From: Allacma fusca
Taxonomy: Eukaryota > Arthropoda > Collembola > Symphypleona > Sminthuridae
Direction: 5' to 3'
NCBI GenBank assembly: GCA_947179485.1
Contig: OX359247.1
Coordinates: 58,811,131 to 58,875,130, forward strand
DNA: 64,000 nucleotides
This document shows, one piece after another, positions 38,558 through 50,000 of the stretch; the first letter of the stretch is position 1; each line of letters starts with the position of its first letter. A model generated the notes under the pieces. The model was not told the origin of the DNA and did not search any database. It worked only from the letters and a program-made list of their open reading frames with translations. Both the position numbers and the translations under genes were made by a program.

Positions 38558-41500
38558 GAGAAACGTATCTGTTCTCATTACCGTGCTTTAAATGAAATCA
38601 TCAAGCGGAAACATACTCTGATACGATAACATTCTCTGGGGTTTCTCCATTAAATAATACACACCAGCGACAGAAAGTCGAAGAGAACTCTAGCATCCGT
38701 GAGTGAGTGAGGGAGTGTGGAGGAGAGAGACAGTGAGGGAGAAAAACATGGAGACACTAGAAAGCAGATATGATATGACTGACTGACTGGGAGAGACCCA
38801 GCAAAATTCAATTTACGGATCAAGCCTTGTGCTTTTCCTAGATTAACTCATGGACTTTAAAACATTAACATCCGACGTATTATCTTATTGTCAATGTATT
38901 AGAGCCAGAGCGTCTAAGCTCATCTCCTCCTTCTGTCCTCATCCCTGTTTTGTCTCAAGGGGAGGGAGATCAGGAGTACAGAGAGCCTTATCACTTCATA
39001 TACAGTCAGTCAACTGTCTCTGTGAAAGTCTCCCATACACCCAGGACCATGTTTCCCTTGGGATCCCAAATGCCGGCCCAAAATTTCCGCTCACTACAAT
39101 CCAAAATACAGTGAGCTGACTTTATAAGAGCCCCTCCTCATAGGGAAGGAAATAATTTGAAACGTTTCTCATTGGCACATGGATATCACAATATCCGCAA
39201 AAATACCGATATTATTTACATTGTTTACTTCTAGCATTAAATTAAGGCCTTCGCAAGATTTACAAGTAAAGCTTTTTTGATGCCCCTCCAGAATTTCAAA
39301 ATTAGTTTGCTCATACCCTGAGTGCTACTTTAAGTCACACTTGCCACCTGAGTTTCAAAAAAATTGAGTGAAGTTCATTGAGCCCGAAATTGAAAACTGG
39401 AAATTTTAAATGGGAATTAACATGGAGATTTACAAGTTTCACGTACCCCTTCCTTCAAAAAGCTGAAGTTTTTTGTGAAACTGGTTTCCATTTCCCAGTA
39501 CTCTGTAACTTGTTCTGCCAACATGATAATCATCTAATTAAATGTGTACACTAATGACATAAAAGTTAGAAACAGATAAGTTTAGATCATAGGACTTAGA
39601 TAATTGTTTTAGAGGTCAAAAAAATCAAAATCTGTTGGTATTAATTAGCATTCAATTAGTCCATACGACGCTTTAGAGGCCTTTTTAGGTCTCAAATAGA
39701 GATTTGACTGGGTATGTTTGGGAGTGCTAGACTTTCTCCTGCCAGTCAGGACTTTGTACAGAGTAAGTAGGAGTAACATCTTAATAAGGACCAATCTGCA
39801 GTGGATCCGATTGATGGCCTCAGAATTCTCCACTCACCGTGTGTTTATTTCGGAGCCCAATATGTATGAACAAGTACACAATCATACTGTGTCAGTTCCA
39901 ACTGTCACATCTCCAAACTTAGAATAACTTTCCAAACACTTCAAAACCCACTGTAATTTCCTCAATGCTCATCCTAACGATTAAGGCCTTTGTAAAGAGT
40001 GAATTGAACTTGGAGTAGTCTAAATTAGCATTGGTTTTTGAGTCCCTTGTATTAATTCGTATTTTTGCGGTTAGTCAATTCCCTGACTAATAAAAACGTT
40101 AGAGTGTCATATGCAAAAACTCTTCCATATGTACGCTCATGTATTTAAATTCAGGAAGAAAAAATACTCCTTTGGTCCCTGTGCAACGGCTTATTATTAT
40201 TATTTGGAGACTTTATTATTATATTATGTCCCGCCTGTCAAGAGGAAGCTTATTACTGGGAGTTGCTCCTTCCACGGAACCCGCAGAGTTCAAATGTATT
40301 TTCTATACCTTTCAGCCTCAAACCCATCTCCTTACAAAGGAACAATGTCAATAATGCATGTGTATGCAAATATGTGATTGTTTGTATATTCGGATTTCTT
40401 CGAAGAGCGCGAAGCCTGTAAATTTTTATCTCTCTTTGGGTTTTCCGCTCAATTCTATTCTCTTTATCGTGACCATGATTTAAAAGACTGACTGGCAATT
40501 TCTCTCTTTTCTCAGAATTCCCCAGAAAGGAGTTAACATACGCTTCGTGTAAGTACTTCTAAATACAGTCCCTTCCCTTTATCAGGGGAGCAGTCAATGC
40601 CTCAAATTTTGACTTTTAAAATCACACATGCTATTGTCCTGGTTATAAGGGGAAAAAACTAACATTCTGTTTGGAAAGAATGTTGAAAACTTGTTGTTAT
40701 ATTGTGGTGATGAAAAGGGTCTTTTGAGCAGGAATCCCAAGTGAGGGCACACTGTATTCCCTTTTTGTATCCCTTTCCTCTCCCACAAAGAAAGATGTTA
40801 GGATAACTCCTCAACCATGACTCATGACTCAGAACACTGAACTTGTTAAACTCCAAAGATATCCGAGGGATCCATAATGAGCAATTTTTTTTGGCACGTT
40901 GCTCTTCCTTGTATAAGTGCATATGCCGGAGATTCATCTCTATAATAGATCCTCTCCTAACAATACAATATACATTAAAAATTACATCAACGCTAAGCTG
41001 GATCATTACACATATGCACGTAGTATACATATGTAATTATGTAGTATTGGTTGAGATTATAAAAGTCAATTTCTGCTTCTTTTAGTTACGATCTCGTATT
41101 AAGTGTTCATTGTATATTTCTTTGGTGCTTGTCCTCCTCAGAGAAAAAACACTGATTTGATTGAGAATGCTTGGATGGATTATTGGTATCAAGCGTGAAT
41201 TAAATGCAAGGAACATCGAAACTCCAGGGTTTTAGAATAAGGAAATTGTCTCATACTGCCCCAAATTGTCCAACATTTAATTAATCCATGTAAACACAAA
41301 CTTTAGTATTAGTTTTGGATAATATAAAAAAGTCTGGAAATGAATTAACCTTTAATAATGCTATTGAAGGGAGACAAATTGGAATTTTGAAAATTAAAAA
41401 TATGGACAAATATTTATTTGCCCGTAGATAAAAGGTTCTTGCGTAAGTAAAATGTAATACCCTACATATATGACCCTCGCGATATATTTATGTGTTTATA

Positions 41501-44500
41501 CATATTTACATACGTACATACATGCTTGCTAACGCAGTACTTCTGACAGGAGTACATGCTTTTAAATAATTATCATGGATACGTAGAAGTTGAAGTTAGC
41601 GTGATAAAATAATTATGTTTGTGTGTGTGTTTGTCATTGGAAGATCGTAACGGTTTATGTTTTGATTGTTGTGCAGATCCGTAGTTTGGCGGACTACGTG
41701 AGTAAATTGGAAGACATGGCGATGTCAATGAGGATGCCGTTACCACTTCGGATGACAACAGGAGATAATCGAGTAACGACCCCAACAACGACAAGAGGCT
41801 CATCAGTGATAATGACGGAGGAGTCACTTGAGCCAAACATGGCTTTTGAATTTGACAGTGGCCCAAGGTCCCCGAAATGTTTGAATTTGTCGATGGGTGG
41901 CCACCTCAATCAGAGCCCACAAACCGCACCTAAGAACCCCGGAACAGCATCAACGGCAGCAGCAATCTTCCTCCGACACTCTCCACTCAGGAGAAAACAG
42001 GTTTGCTTACCTTACTATTACAGTCCACTCTCTCCACAACAGCTCCCCTCAAAAAATTACATTTCCCTCCATGTCGTGTATTTATGTATATGCTCCTATC
42101 ACCAAAAATGTCAAAACGGGTTGTAAACACCGACATTAAACATTTACTATACTTATCAAAGCCTCTGTAGTAACACCAGCCGTTAAATTGCGAGCAATAT
42201 ATCAACATGAGAGTAAATCCCAATATTTTTTCGTCTCCAAAGAAAGAAAGTATGATCTTCCCCGGGTGGGGTCTTTACAGTAAACTTTCCCTATGAGTTG
42301 ACCAATTAGCATTGTGTTACATGGGATATTTTAAAATGCTTTCCACGGAGAAAGTCCAGACAGTCCCTTATAGAAAGTTCCTACTGTATGTGAGGCAGCA
42401 TAATTATGCATATAAAATGTAAGTGGACGGCCACTCCTACTCCTATTAGGAATTCCTCCTCTAATCCTTCATCCTCCTCATCTCCATTTATGTTTATGTT
42501 CATCTGATTTGAAAACCATCACCACATTGACGCACCTTCAGTAAATAGGATCCATCCAGTCGAGATACAGAGAAAGTTTGTTTGAACAGACGCTCTGACA
42601 GCATTCTCATTTGTAGGGGCAAACTACACATGAAATTCCTCATTCGGATTTAGTACAACATAATCCTAATATTTGTATTTATTTCTCCAGGAATTATTTC
42701 TAATATGCTATTTATTCGAATTTTTGATAATTTTAAAAACAATTACAAGAAATAGTATCTCTTAAGCTTGGGTAGTCTTTTGTAGTATTAAGTTCAAGGG
42801 GAATATGTCCAAGGGACTTTGTCCTTATTCAGGACATGCTCACACGGATCTTGCATAGCCCGAGCTGACTGCATGTGATTATTTATACATGTGTTCTTGA
42901 AAGCGGATAATTTAACATTGTGGGAAATTGTGTTAAAATATTTTGAAAATGTTCCTACATTTATTTGAACCGCGAGTTCCCTGGAATTGTTTTGCAAGGA
43001 CAGTATCCCTCTGTGTCTGGATGCATTGCACATGTGAAATTATGAGGAAGTCCTGGTAATCTCTAAGGCTAAATTTCCCTATAGGATTGCTCTGTAAATT
43101 CGGAGAGAGGTGAATTCTTAGAAATTGCATAAATTGCTGTGTGCATGCATATTGTACTTGTTTATACACACACAGGGCCACATCATTATCTATATAAAGG
43201 GAGCCTCATGAGCATCCAATCCACTGCTTTCTCTTCCAAGAGTGGAAATTCCTGGGTTAGGAGTAGTAGTGTGGGAGAAATGGATAAACAAGGTTTGAGT
43301 GCTTTTTGGTGTTTCTCCAAGTTGGTAAATATTTTTGATGGCTTGATTTTCCATGTTATTCTTGCACAACCATATATTTATGTTTCTGTTCACCCTTTGA
43401 GTATTTCCAATATACTTAATCCTTGGAAATGTTACACGAGCAAAGTACAAGTGTCTCAAGCTCTCATTTAGCCTGAGCATGCAAATTCCTTCCAGTTTGC
43501 TCTCACTATGACGGACCCCCTCGAAGCATTGTCATCATTTGTAACTTACTGTAAATTACAAAAATACTCACAAATTCCCCCTTAACCACAAATCCAATTC
43601 TGACATGGGCATCTTGTTATATTGGTCAAAGTTAGCACCTTTTGTAGATGCTCTTATAGTGAGTATTTGCATTGTACAGTACAATTCTTACGAGCTTATT
43701 TTAACACTGCGTCTGTAGAGTTACACCGGCAAAAAAATTTTGACACTGCAATGTAATTTTTTATTTTGTATACGAGCATGTTTTATGCATGTGAGATAAA
43801 TTCGGGCACAGTAATAGAGTGAGCCTACTGTATATAAACCCTGTGTTTTTCTCTGTCTGAGTTTTTTAGCGCGTTTACAATTATAGGCTGTAGGGATGTT
43901 ATAGGTAGAATAAAGGTAATTTGGTAAATTGGGGCACTCTGGGACAAGAGTTTTGTCAGCGGGGAGTCCCTTTTTCACTTACATTTTCTCATAGCCTTGT
44001 CCCTTTACACAGAAGTTCTCCCACGCGTTTACCATCTCTCCTTGGGTTCTTCCATAATTTGATTAACAGGGGTCTCCAAGATGTGAAAATAGTTTTTGAA
44101 GTGTACACTGCACTATTTCTATAGATACCAGAGCTCCTACTGCTTCTATACTCTCGTCTTTTTTAATTCTTGGGACAATAATATTTCTGTTTGCATCACT
44201 CTATTTTTCCGGCTTATTAAAACATTCGTATCTTGAGATATCACTATAGCATACTCCCTAATAGGACGCTCCCATTACAGGAATATCTGACTTTTATAAC
44301 AGGAACAATGCTGATAGAATGAGGGTAATAATTTTTAAGTGGAAATACATCCAGATATATTTCTGACCCTTGAGAGATAAAGCATTTCCAAGGGGTAAAT
44401 GAAACTGGAGCATTTGTCCATGCTCGTTGTATTTATAATAGAGTGGAGCCTCTTTGTAGGAGCGCCCTGAATGAGAATAAAATTTGACACTTACATAAGC

Positions 44501-46685
44501 CACTGTTCTAAGAAAGGGAATTAGCATGATGTTAAATGGGAATATGAGGAAATCTTTAAAGACTAATTAAAATTGTGGACACATTGATCATAAGAGAGTC
44601 TCTAGTAGCATGAGGTCACTGTATTTATGAGGCAATAGATATTGCCCACTCAAGGAAATTGGGCTAAGGAAGGATGAGAGGTGAAAGGGAAATTGGAAAT
44701 TATGTGATTGAAGGGGAAAGTTTTTGAATTTTAGGCAAGACCTCGTCGAAGATCTGGGGATTACGTTGCTCAAGATTTGCGGAAAATCAACTCGGAAGAG
44801 AATCAAGTGATTGACTACAGAATGACGAGCAATTCGGATCCTCCTCTTCCAAAGATCTTCCCGGATCATCATCAGCATCAGAATCACGATCTTTCACCGA
44901 TAATCCAGCAGCCATCACCCGTAAGGAATTTTAATTCTGTCCTTCCCCGCAATTCAGCCCACAATAATTATTTATTCCCTTCTTCAACCCCTGTCACACA
45001 AATGACCCTTTCACATCATCTGCATATTCCAACTTCCCTCTGGTTTCAAACCCTTTACGTACATACATACTTATACATATGTACATAATTAATCTTAGAA
45101 CCAGAGGAGATATCCATTGGAATCATTCGAACAGGGAATGGATTTGTATGCATTATTTGTAATTATTCAACCATGTCAAGTGCATATATCCGTCAGACCT
45201 AGTTTTCACAATCAAAATAAATTGGCCTACAAAATATTTGAGGGAATTACAATTCCCGCTAAAATTCCTGCAAAAATTCCCACTAAAATTCATGCATCAG
45301 AGGTTTTTTCGTATTAATTTTAAAACTTTGCACCTTCAAATTTGTCTACAAATTAATTCATTTAAAATTGCAAACTATTTTGGTCAGATTTTGTGCTAAA
45401 TTTCTCAGAAAATTGCAAAACCCAAAAATGTTATGAAACATTCATGAAAAATCTAATGTTTTCTTAAATTCCACTGATCAATCCCTACAACAGATGATGT
45501 TCCTCCCAAATTGTGGGGATATTTCGAAATGTTTACTTTCTCCATGGCCATTCAAAATTTCGGACACTTTCGTGATATGTACCTTTGTAAAGAGTAGTGG
45601 ACAGTACTTGTAATATAGAGCTGCTCCCTTTAGTATTATTTTCTACCTTGAAAAATTCTGTACTAAAAATTTATTCTCACTTGTGAATTTCTTAATGAAT
45701 TTTGAATTTGATTAATAATTTCAGCCGAATAATAATAATTCAGATGACGGGATTTCCTCCTCAAATTGTGTGATTTCACCCCCCAGCTCCCCACCCTTTT
45801 TCTTCCCCAAAGCATCCCCACCATCTCCGGAGGAAGGACACGCCTGTTCCACACCCCCCATTTTCCCTCCTTTCACTTCCTTTGGCAATCCTGGACATTG
45901 GCCTGGACTACCGCTCGGACCCGCGCCCATATTTGGCCGACATCGAGCCCAACACAGTGCTCCCCGAGGGGGTCCACCCAGAGCCTGGAGCAATGCTGAC
46001 CTTACTGAGGCTTTGCACAATGTCTGGAATAAGAAAATGACCACTTCACAGGTATGTAATAATTATATAAATGTAGATAATCATAATTACTTAAAAACAA
46101 AAACATTTTTTAACACCCCTCAATCAAGCAAAATCTCGTCGGAAACGATCCTCATGGGAGATTAGATTTTTTTAACCAAAAATGTATGATAGCGATCTCT
46201 GCTCTTAAATAAATATCTAGTGCTTATAATATTAACACCTCACTGTGGAATAATTAGAGATGGAGAGCTATAAATTGGGGTGAATTTCAGGGTGAGGTTT
46301 TTAGGAGCATCTCATGTAAACTGCTCCCATGGAATAGTGCTAATAATTATGGAATTTGAACCTAATTGGAAATGCATTCTATTTGATTGTGTAGGCTTCG
46401 AGGATATTTGGAATTCCATACAACAGTTTGCTGATGTACGTTCGAGGGAAGTATGGGAAATCGTTGAAATTGGACTTGCTCAAGAAGGGCTTGGACATGG
46501 CAATGGAAAATAAGAATAATAATAAATCCAAACCCCCCGAGACTCACACCCCGGAATTTAATCCCTTTGCTCCGGGTCCATTCGGTGAGTTCCCGCCTCC
46601 TTTCCCATTTGCCACGGCACTCTCCCACATTCTACCCGGGATCGAGCCCAAGATAGACCTGGGCAAGACTGAAGACATGAAATGA
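34838..46685 (+). CDS. BTB/POZ-pipsqueak (psq) transcription factor, ribbon-like; five exons
   Basis: Exons are 34838-35215, 41677-42000, 44735-44920, 45725-46051 and 46395-46685. All joins are phase 0 with GT..AG ends, giving 501 residues. Residues about 26-132 form a BTB domain (GDFVDVTLICDD, LRAHRIVLAANSEYF, CVEFMYRGVIQV) whose last helix crosses intron 1 (ILE|IRSLADYVSKLE). A basic patch, RRKQ|ARPRRRSG, spans exons 2-3 and may be a nuclear signal. Exon 4 is proline-rich. The psq helix-turn-helix (about 384-434) is split by intron 4: WSNADLTEALHNVWNKKMTTSQ ends exon 4 and ASRIFGIPYNSLLMYVRGKY opens exon 5. Such proteins dimerise through BTB and bind DNA through psq to control development. 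From memory, ribbon is the nearest Drosophila relative; lov and bab are alternatives. The first ATG, in a CAATAATGG context, is taken as the start. The intron 2 donor GTTTGC is weak. An ATTAAA at 46750 could serve polyadenylation. Confidence 0.9.
38014..38220. mobile_element. MITE of the TACAGT-ended family, near-complete copy in intron 1
   Basis: The left end is TACTGTACGTTCCTATAGG and the right end is CAGAGAGGGAGTGTACTGTA, inverted relative to each other and 207 bp apart. Confidence 0.5.
38533..38558. repeat. (GA)n microsatellite
   Basis: Uninterrupted GA tract inside intron 1 of the BTB-psq gene. Confidence 0.85.
40564..40756. mobile_element. MITE of the TACAGT-ended family, near-complete copy in intron 1
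   Basis: The left end is TACAGTCCCTTCCCTTTAT and the right end is CCAAGTGAGGGCACACTGTA, an imperfect inverted pair 193 bp apart, matching the length of the 10242-10434 copy. Confidence 0.5.
42276..42388. mobile_element. Short MITE of the TACAGT-ended family in intron 2
   Basis: The left end TACAGTAAACTTTCCCTAT and the right end TTATAGAAAGTTCCTACTGTA form a clear inverted pair 113 bp apart. The internal AATTAGCATTGTGTTACATGG, near 42304, matches the family's internal motif. It is about 70 bp shorter than most copies, so it is an internally deleted form. Confidence 0.65.
43491..43676. mobile_element. MITE of the TACAGT-ended family, degraded copy in intron 2
   Basis: The left end TCCAGTTTGCTCTCACTATG and the right end CTTATAGTGAGTATTTGCATTGTA keep the CTCTCNCTAT core in inverted orientation at 186 bp spacing. 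Confidence 0.5.
44438..44623. mobile_element. MITE of the TACAGT-ended family, degraded copy in intron 2
   Basis: The left end TAGAGTGGAGCCTCTTTGTA and the right end GTCTCTAGTAGCATGAGGTCACTGTA are degraded, but the internal AATTAGCATGATGTTAAATGG near 44520 matches the family motif. It lies about 110 bp before exon 3. Confidence 0.5.
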
Positions 46686-46948
46686 TCTCTGGGCCTCAAA
46701 TTCCGTACCTATTAGACACTCATACTCAGCGTATACGAATTGGATTTATATTAAACACTACTACTATTACTATAGCAAATACAGACAGGCATTGCTTCAT
46801 CACTAATTAATTATAACCTTATTTATTAATTAGTTATATTGCATAGTCCATACCCTCGCTGTAACGACTCTCCCCATAAAAAAAGCACAATCTCCCATCA
46901 AGAGCCTGAATTGATAGATTAATCCCCTGAAGGGACTTCCTATAATTA

Positions 46949-47014
46949 TACAGTGGACTCTCGCTATAGTGGCTCCCTCCCTTTGAGGTGTCATTATAGT
47001 CAGCCCCCACTGTA
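46949..47014. mobile_element. Minimal 66-bp MITE of the TACAGT-ended family
   Basis: TACAGTGGACTCTCGCTATA at the left and ATTATAGTCAG..CCCACTGTA at the right form almost the entire element, so it is little more than two termini back to back. It lies about 260 bp downstream of the BTB-psq stop codon and gives the cleanest view of the left terminus. Confidence 0.7.
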
Positions 47015-50000
47015 CAAATCAATTCAAACAAATAGACTCCCCCACCCCCCAAATATGTAATGTGTATAACCCCTGTGACATTATTTTCTGAGCACAGGAA
47101 ATATAGGAGTGTCTATATCTACATATATTAATTTCCCCAGTACAGTCAAATCTCTGTAATAGGACTGGCTTATTTAAAGTCGTTATAGCGAGACTATATT
47201 GTAACAGTCTCAACTCGCTATAATAATGTATGGAAGTACCAATGGAAGCTCTCTGTCTCGGCTTATAAGGATAATTATACTTATGTAAATTGTCATGGTA
47301 GATATGTACTCACCATTGGGCTATATACATATACCGAATTATATATAAGATTGGGGGAGGCAGGGAGAAAAATATATACAAAATGCAATAATCATGTATA
47401 CGATTTCTTATTACCATTCTCCAATTATTATTACTGTATGTATATGAGAGTACATATAAGAATTACATGTAGACACATGCATATATCATTGAATTAATAT
47501 ATGAAAATATTTATAGTACTATAAATTATCCTACTTTATAATGAGTATAATATCCGTATGAATTACATTGCAAATAATTAGTTGTACAATTGAATATCAA
47601 ATGTATAATTATTATTATTCATAATTATTACATTAACTCACAGTATTATCCAATCAAATGGCTCGTCAGGTCTGGCTCCCTCTCCTGAGACATATGTGTT
47701 ACTAATTAGTGTCAATTCCATAGTGTGTAGTCATTTTCCGTAGATATTTTCAAAATTAGTATCGAAAATCATATATTTGTAGAACTGTGTAGGAAAAATG
47801 TCATTCTGTCGATAAAATATGAAATGATAAATCCCTTGGAAAAATCCGTAAGTACTTAATTCCATGTGACAACTACGCTATTAGAAAGACAATTATGTCC
47901 GCTCTGGGAATTCTACTATTAATTATTGTATTATTACTATTTAATATTATTAGGAGTATTCCGTATATTTACGTTAATTTATTGAAAATGTTATTATTAA
48001 TTATTATTAGTACTATATAATATATATACTATGTACGTATGTAGGTGCGTTTGAACCTGAAACTGTGCTTTTGAAACATTTATTAGACAAAATTGGGGCA
48101 CAGTGAGATTTCCCTTATTTTACGTAGATTCTAGTAATTGAAGCCTTGTTTTCCAAATATGATGTCTCTCTATAAGAGTGGCCCTAAATGTATCACAAAA
48201 TTAATTTAATAAGGTATTGTCTAGCATTAAAAGGACTAATTAACATCGGGTTACATACATAATTGGAAATATTTTCAAATAATTTTGCTTTTCATGAAAA
48301 ATACTGTAATGCTGAAGGAAGGGGAAGTCTTAAAGGAGGATTTTACTCTAACTCTCAAAATTATAGGAGCTGTGAGGGAAATATTTTATTTTTTGGTTTT
48401 CCAGCTCAAGTGGGGCTTGATGAGACAATTTTTTAAAATCTGGTGCACGAGACATTCCAATTTTTACGGTTGTTTTATTTTCCAATGAATTCAGTCATTT
48501 GGATTCGTATTTCGCCAAAATTTTAAGGAAGTGAATTCCGTTGTGAAAATATTTAATTTTTACCACCCGCCCAATTTAAGATCAAATGTGAACGAATCTA
48601 CCTCTTAACAGACGGGTTTAGAATAGAAAATTGTTGGGATCGTCAGCTCTGTTTTACTTGACAAGGGAAAGTTTTGCATGTTTCGGGCTAAAATGTTTGT
48701 ACTGTAATGCATAAGAAGAATTATTATTGTTCTGGTTCAAATTTTAACGTTAATAATTAAAGAATGAAATAAATTAGCATTTTCCCAGTGAGGTTTAAAA
48801 AAATTAAAGAATTCGCAGGAAAACATTTGTGATATTTTACTTCTTTTTATTACACTGTAAGACTTCTTGATGTGCAAATGAGTTTTGCGCAAATATGTTT
48901 CACAAATTTTAAATTGCTCCAACGTCACTTTTCCTCATTTCTGAAAATAAAAGGGAAATTTGATACTTTTATGGAAATCCCCGTAAAAAATCGTATAGCA
49001 CATAGGGCTGCCCTTGTAGAGAGACAGTGTTTTCGTGGTTAGTTTGAAAATATTATGGCTTATTCATAATATCACCATTTCTGAATTCAGTAGTAAAATT
49101 GGCACTATAAATTGTTCCCTACATTACAGATTACGTGGGAAATATCAAAAGTAAAATGCTCCCTTTAAAATGCGATAAATTGTGGCAGGGTTAAAATTGG
49201 AGAAATCTGGGGGATTTGCGTATTAAAGTGGCATATATTTGGTAAGATCAAGGTAAAAAATAATTAACCGTAGTAACCTGGTGCACCCAAGATTCCAGTA
49301 AGAAATTTTTAAATCCCCAACCCCTATTACTAGCTGTAAGTGTAGACTATGCCAGGGATTTTTAGGTAACATTTTGTATACGTAAATGTAATTAAACAAT
49401 AAACTGTTCTCAAAGGTTACAAATTTTTGTTGATGAGTTAAGGTTTGTGCTTTTCGTTCGGAGTAATTCTTCTGGAGGAGCGTGAAAATTGAAGAAAATG
49501 TTATTTTTATGTCGGATCAGTTGAGTAAAAAATTAGAATGGACTGATAGTGATTTGTTCTCGTGTATATGTGGATCTTATGTGTAAATTGGAATATGTTT
49601 TTTTGAGGGATTATATAAAATACAATTAAATCTAATAAAATATGGAATAATACTGTTAACCAGAAATTATTCAGGTTTTTTACCCCTCCTTTTATTTCAA
49701 TCTACTTACTATCCGCTTGATTCGTAGGTGTGTAGATTCCAGCCCATGTCAACACATACACTCAACTCCCACTCTAAGGGCTATTGAAAAGGAACAAAAA
49801 AAATTACTTTTAATTTTCTGCTCTTGTATGGAAAAATACCGGATTGTAAATTCTTGATGCAAGTGCTTCCAAGTAAATCAGTCAAATGTTGGTGTTTTGA
49901 GGCCTGCTCCTACGAAGGCAATGCACTGTCTACGAAGTGACTCACGTACATGTATATAATTAATCTAGATATGTATCTCCATGTGTGAGTATATATTTAA

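Larger units (their letters stand above)
35216..41676 (+). other. Intron 1 of the BTB-psq gene (6.46 kb)
   Basis: It begins GTAAGG after the BTB exon and ends GTGCAG before ATCCGTAGT. Its length and repeat load are typical of this locus. It holds a GA-rich tract near 35810-35845, (GA)n at 38533-38558, two MITEs (38014-38220, 40564-40756), a perfect 10-bp-arm hairpin (38365-38390), and MITE-like single ends at about 35728 and 36338. No alternative coding exon was recognised inside. Confidence 0.8.

Noticed and set aside
45663-46044. Minus-strand open frames opposite exon 4 of the BTB-psq gene
   Set aside because: They are shadows of the proline-rich coding exon on the plus strand, which is in frame with the other exons.
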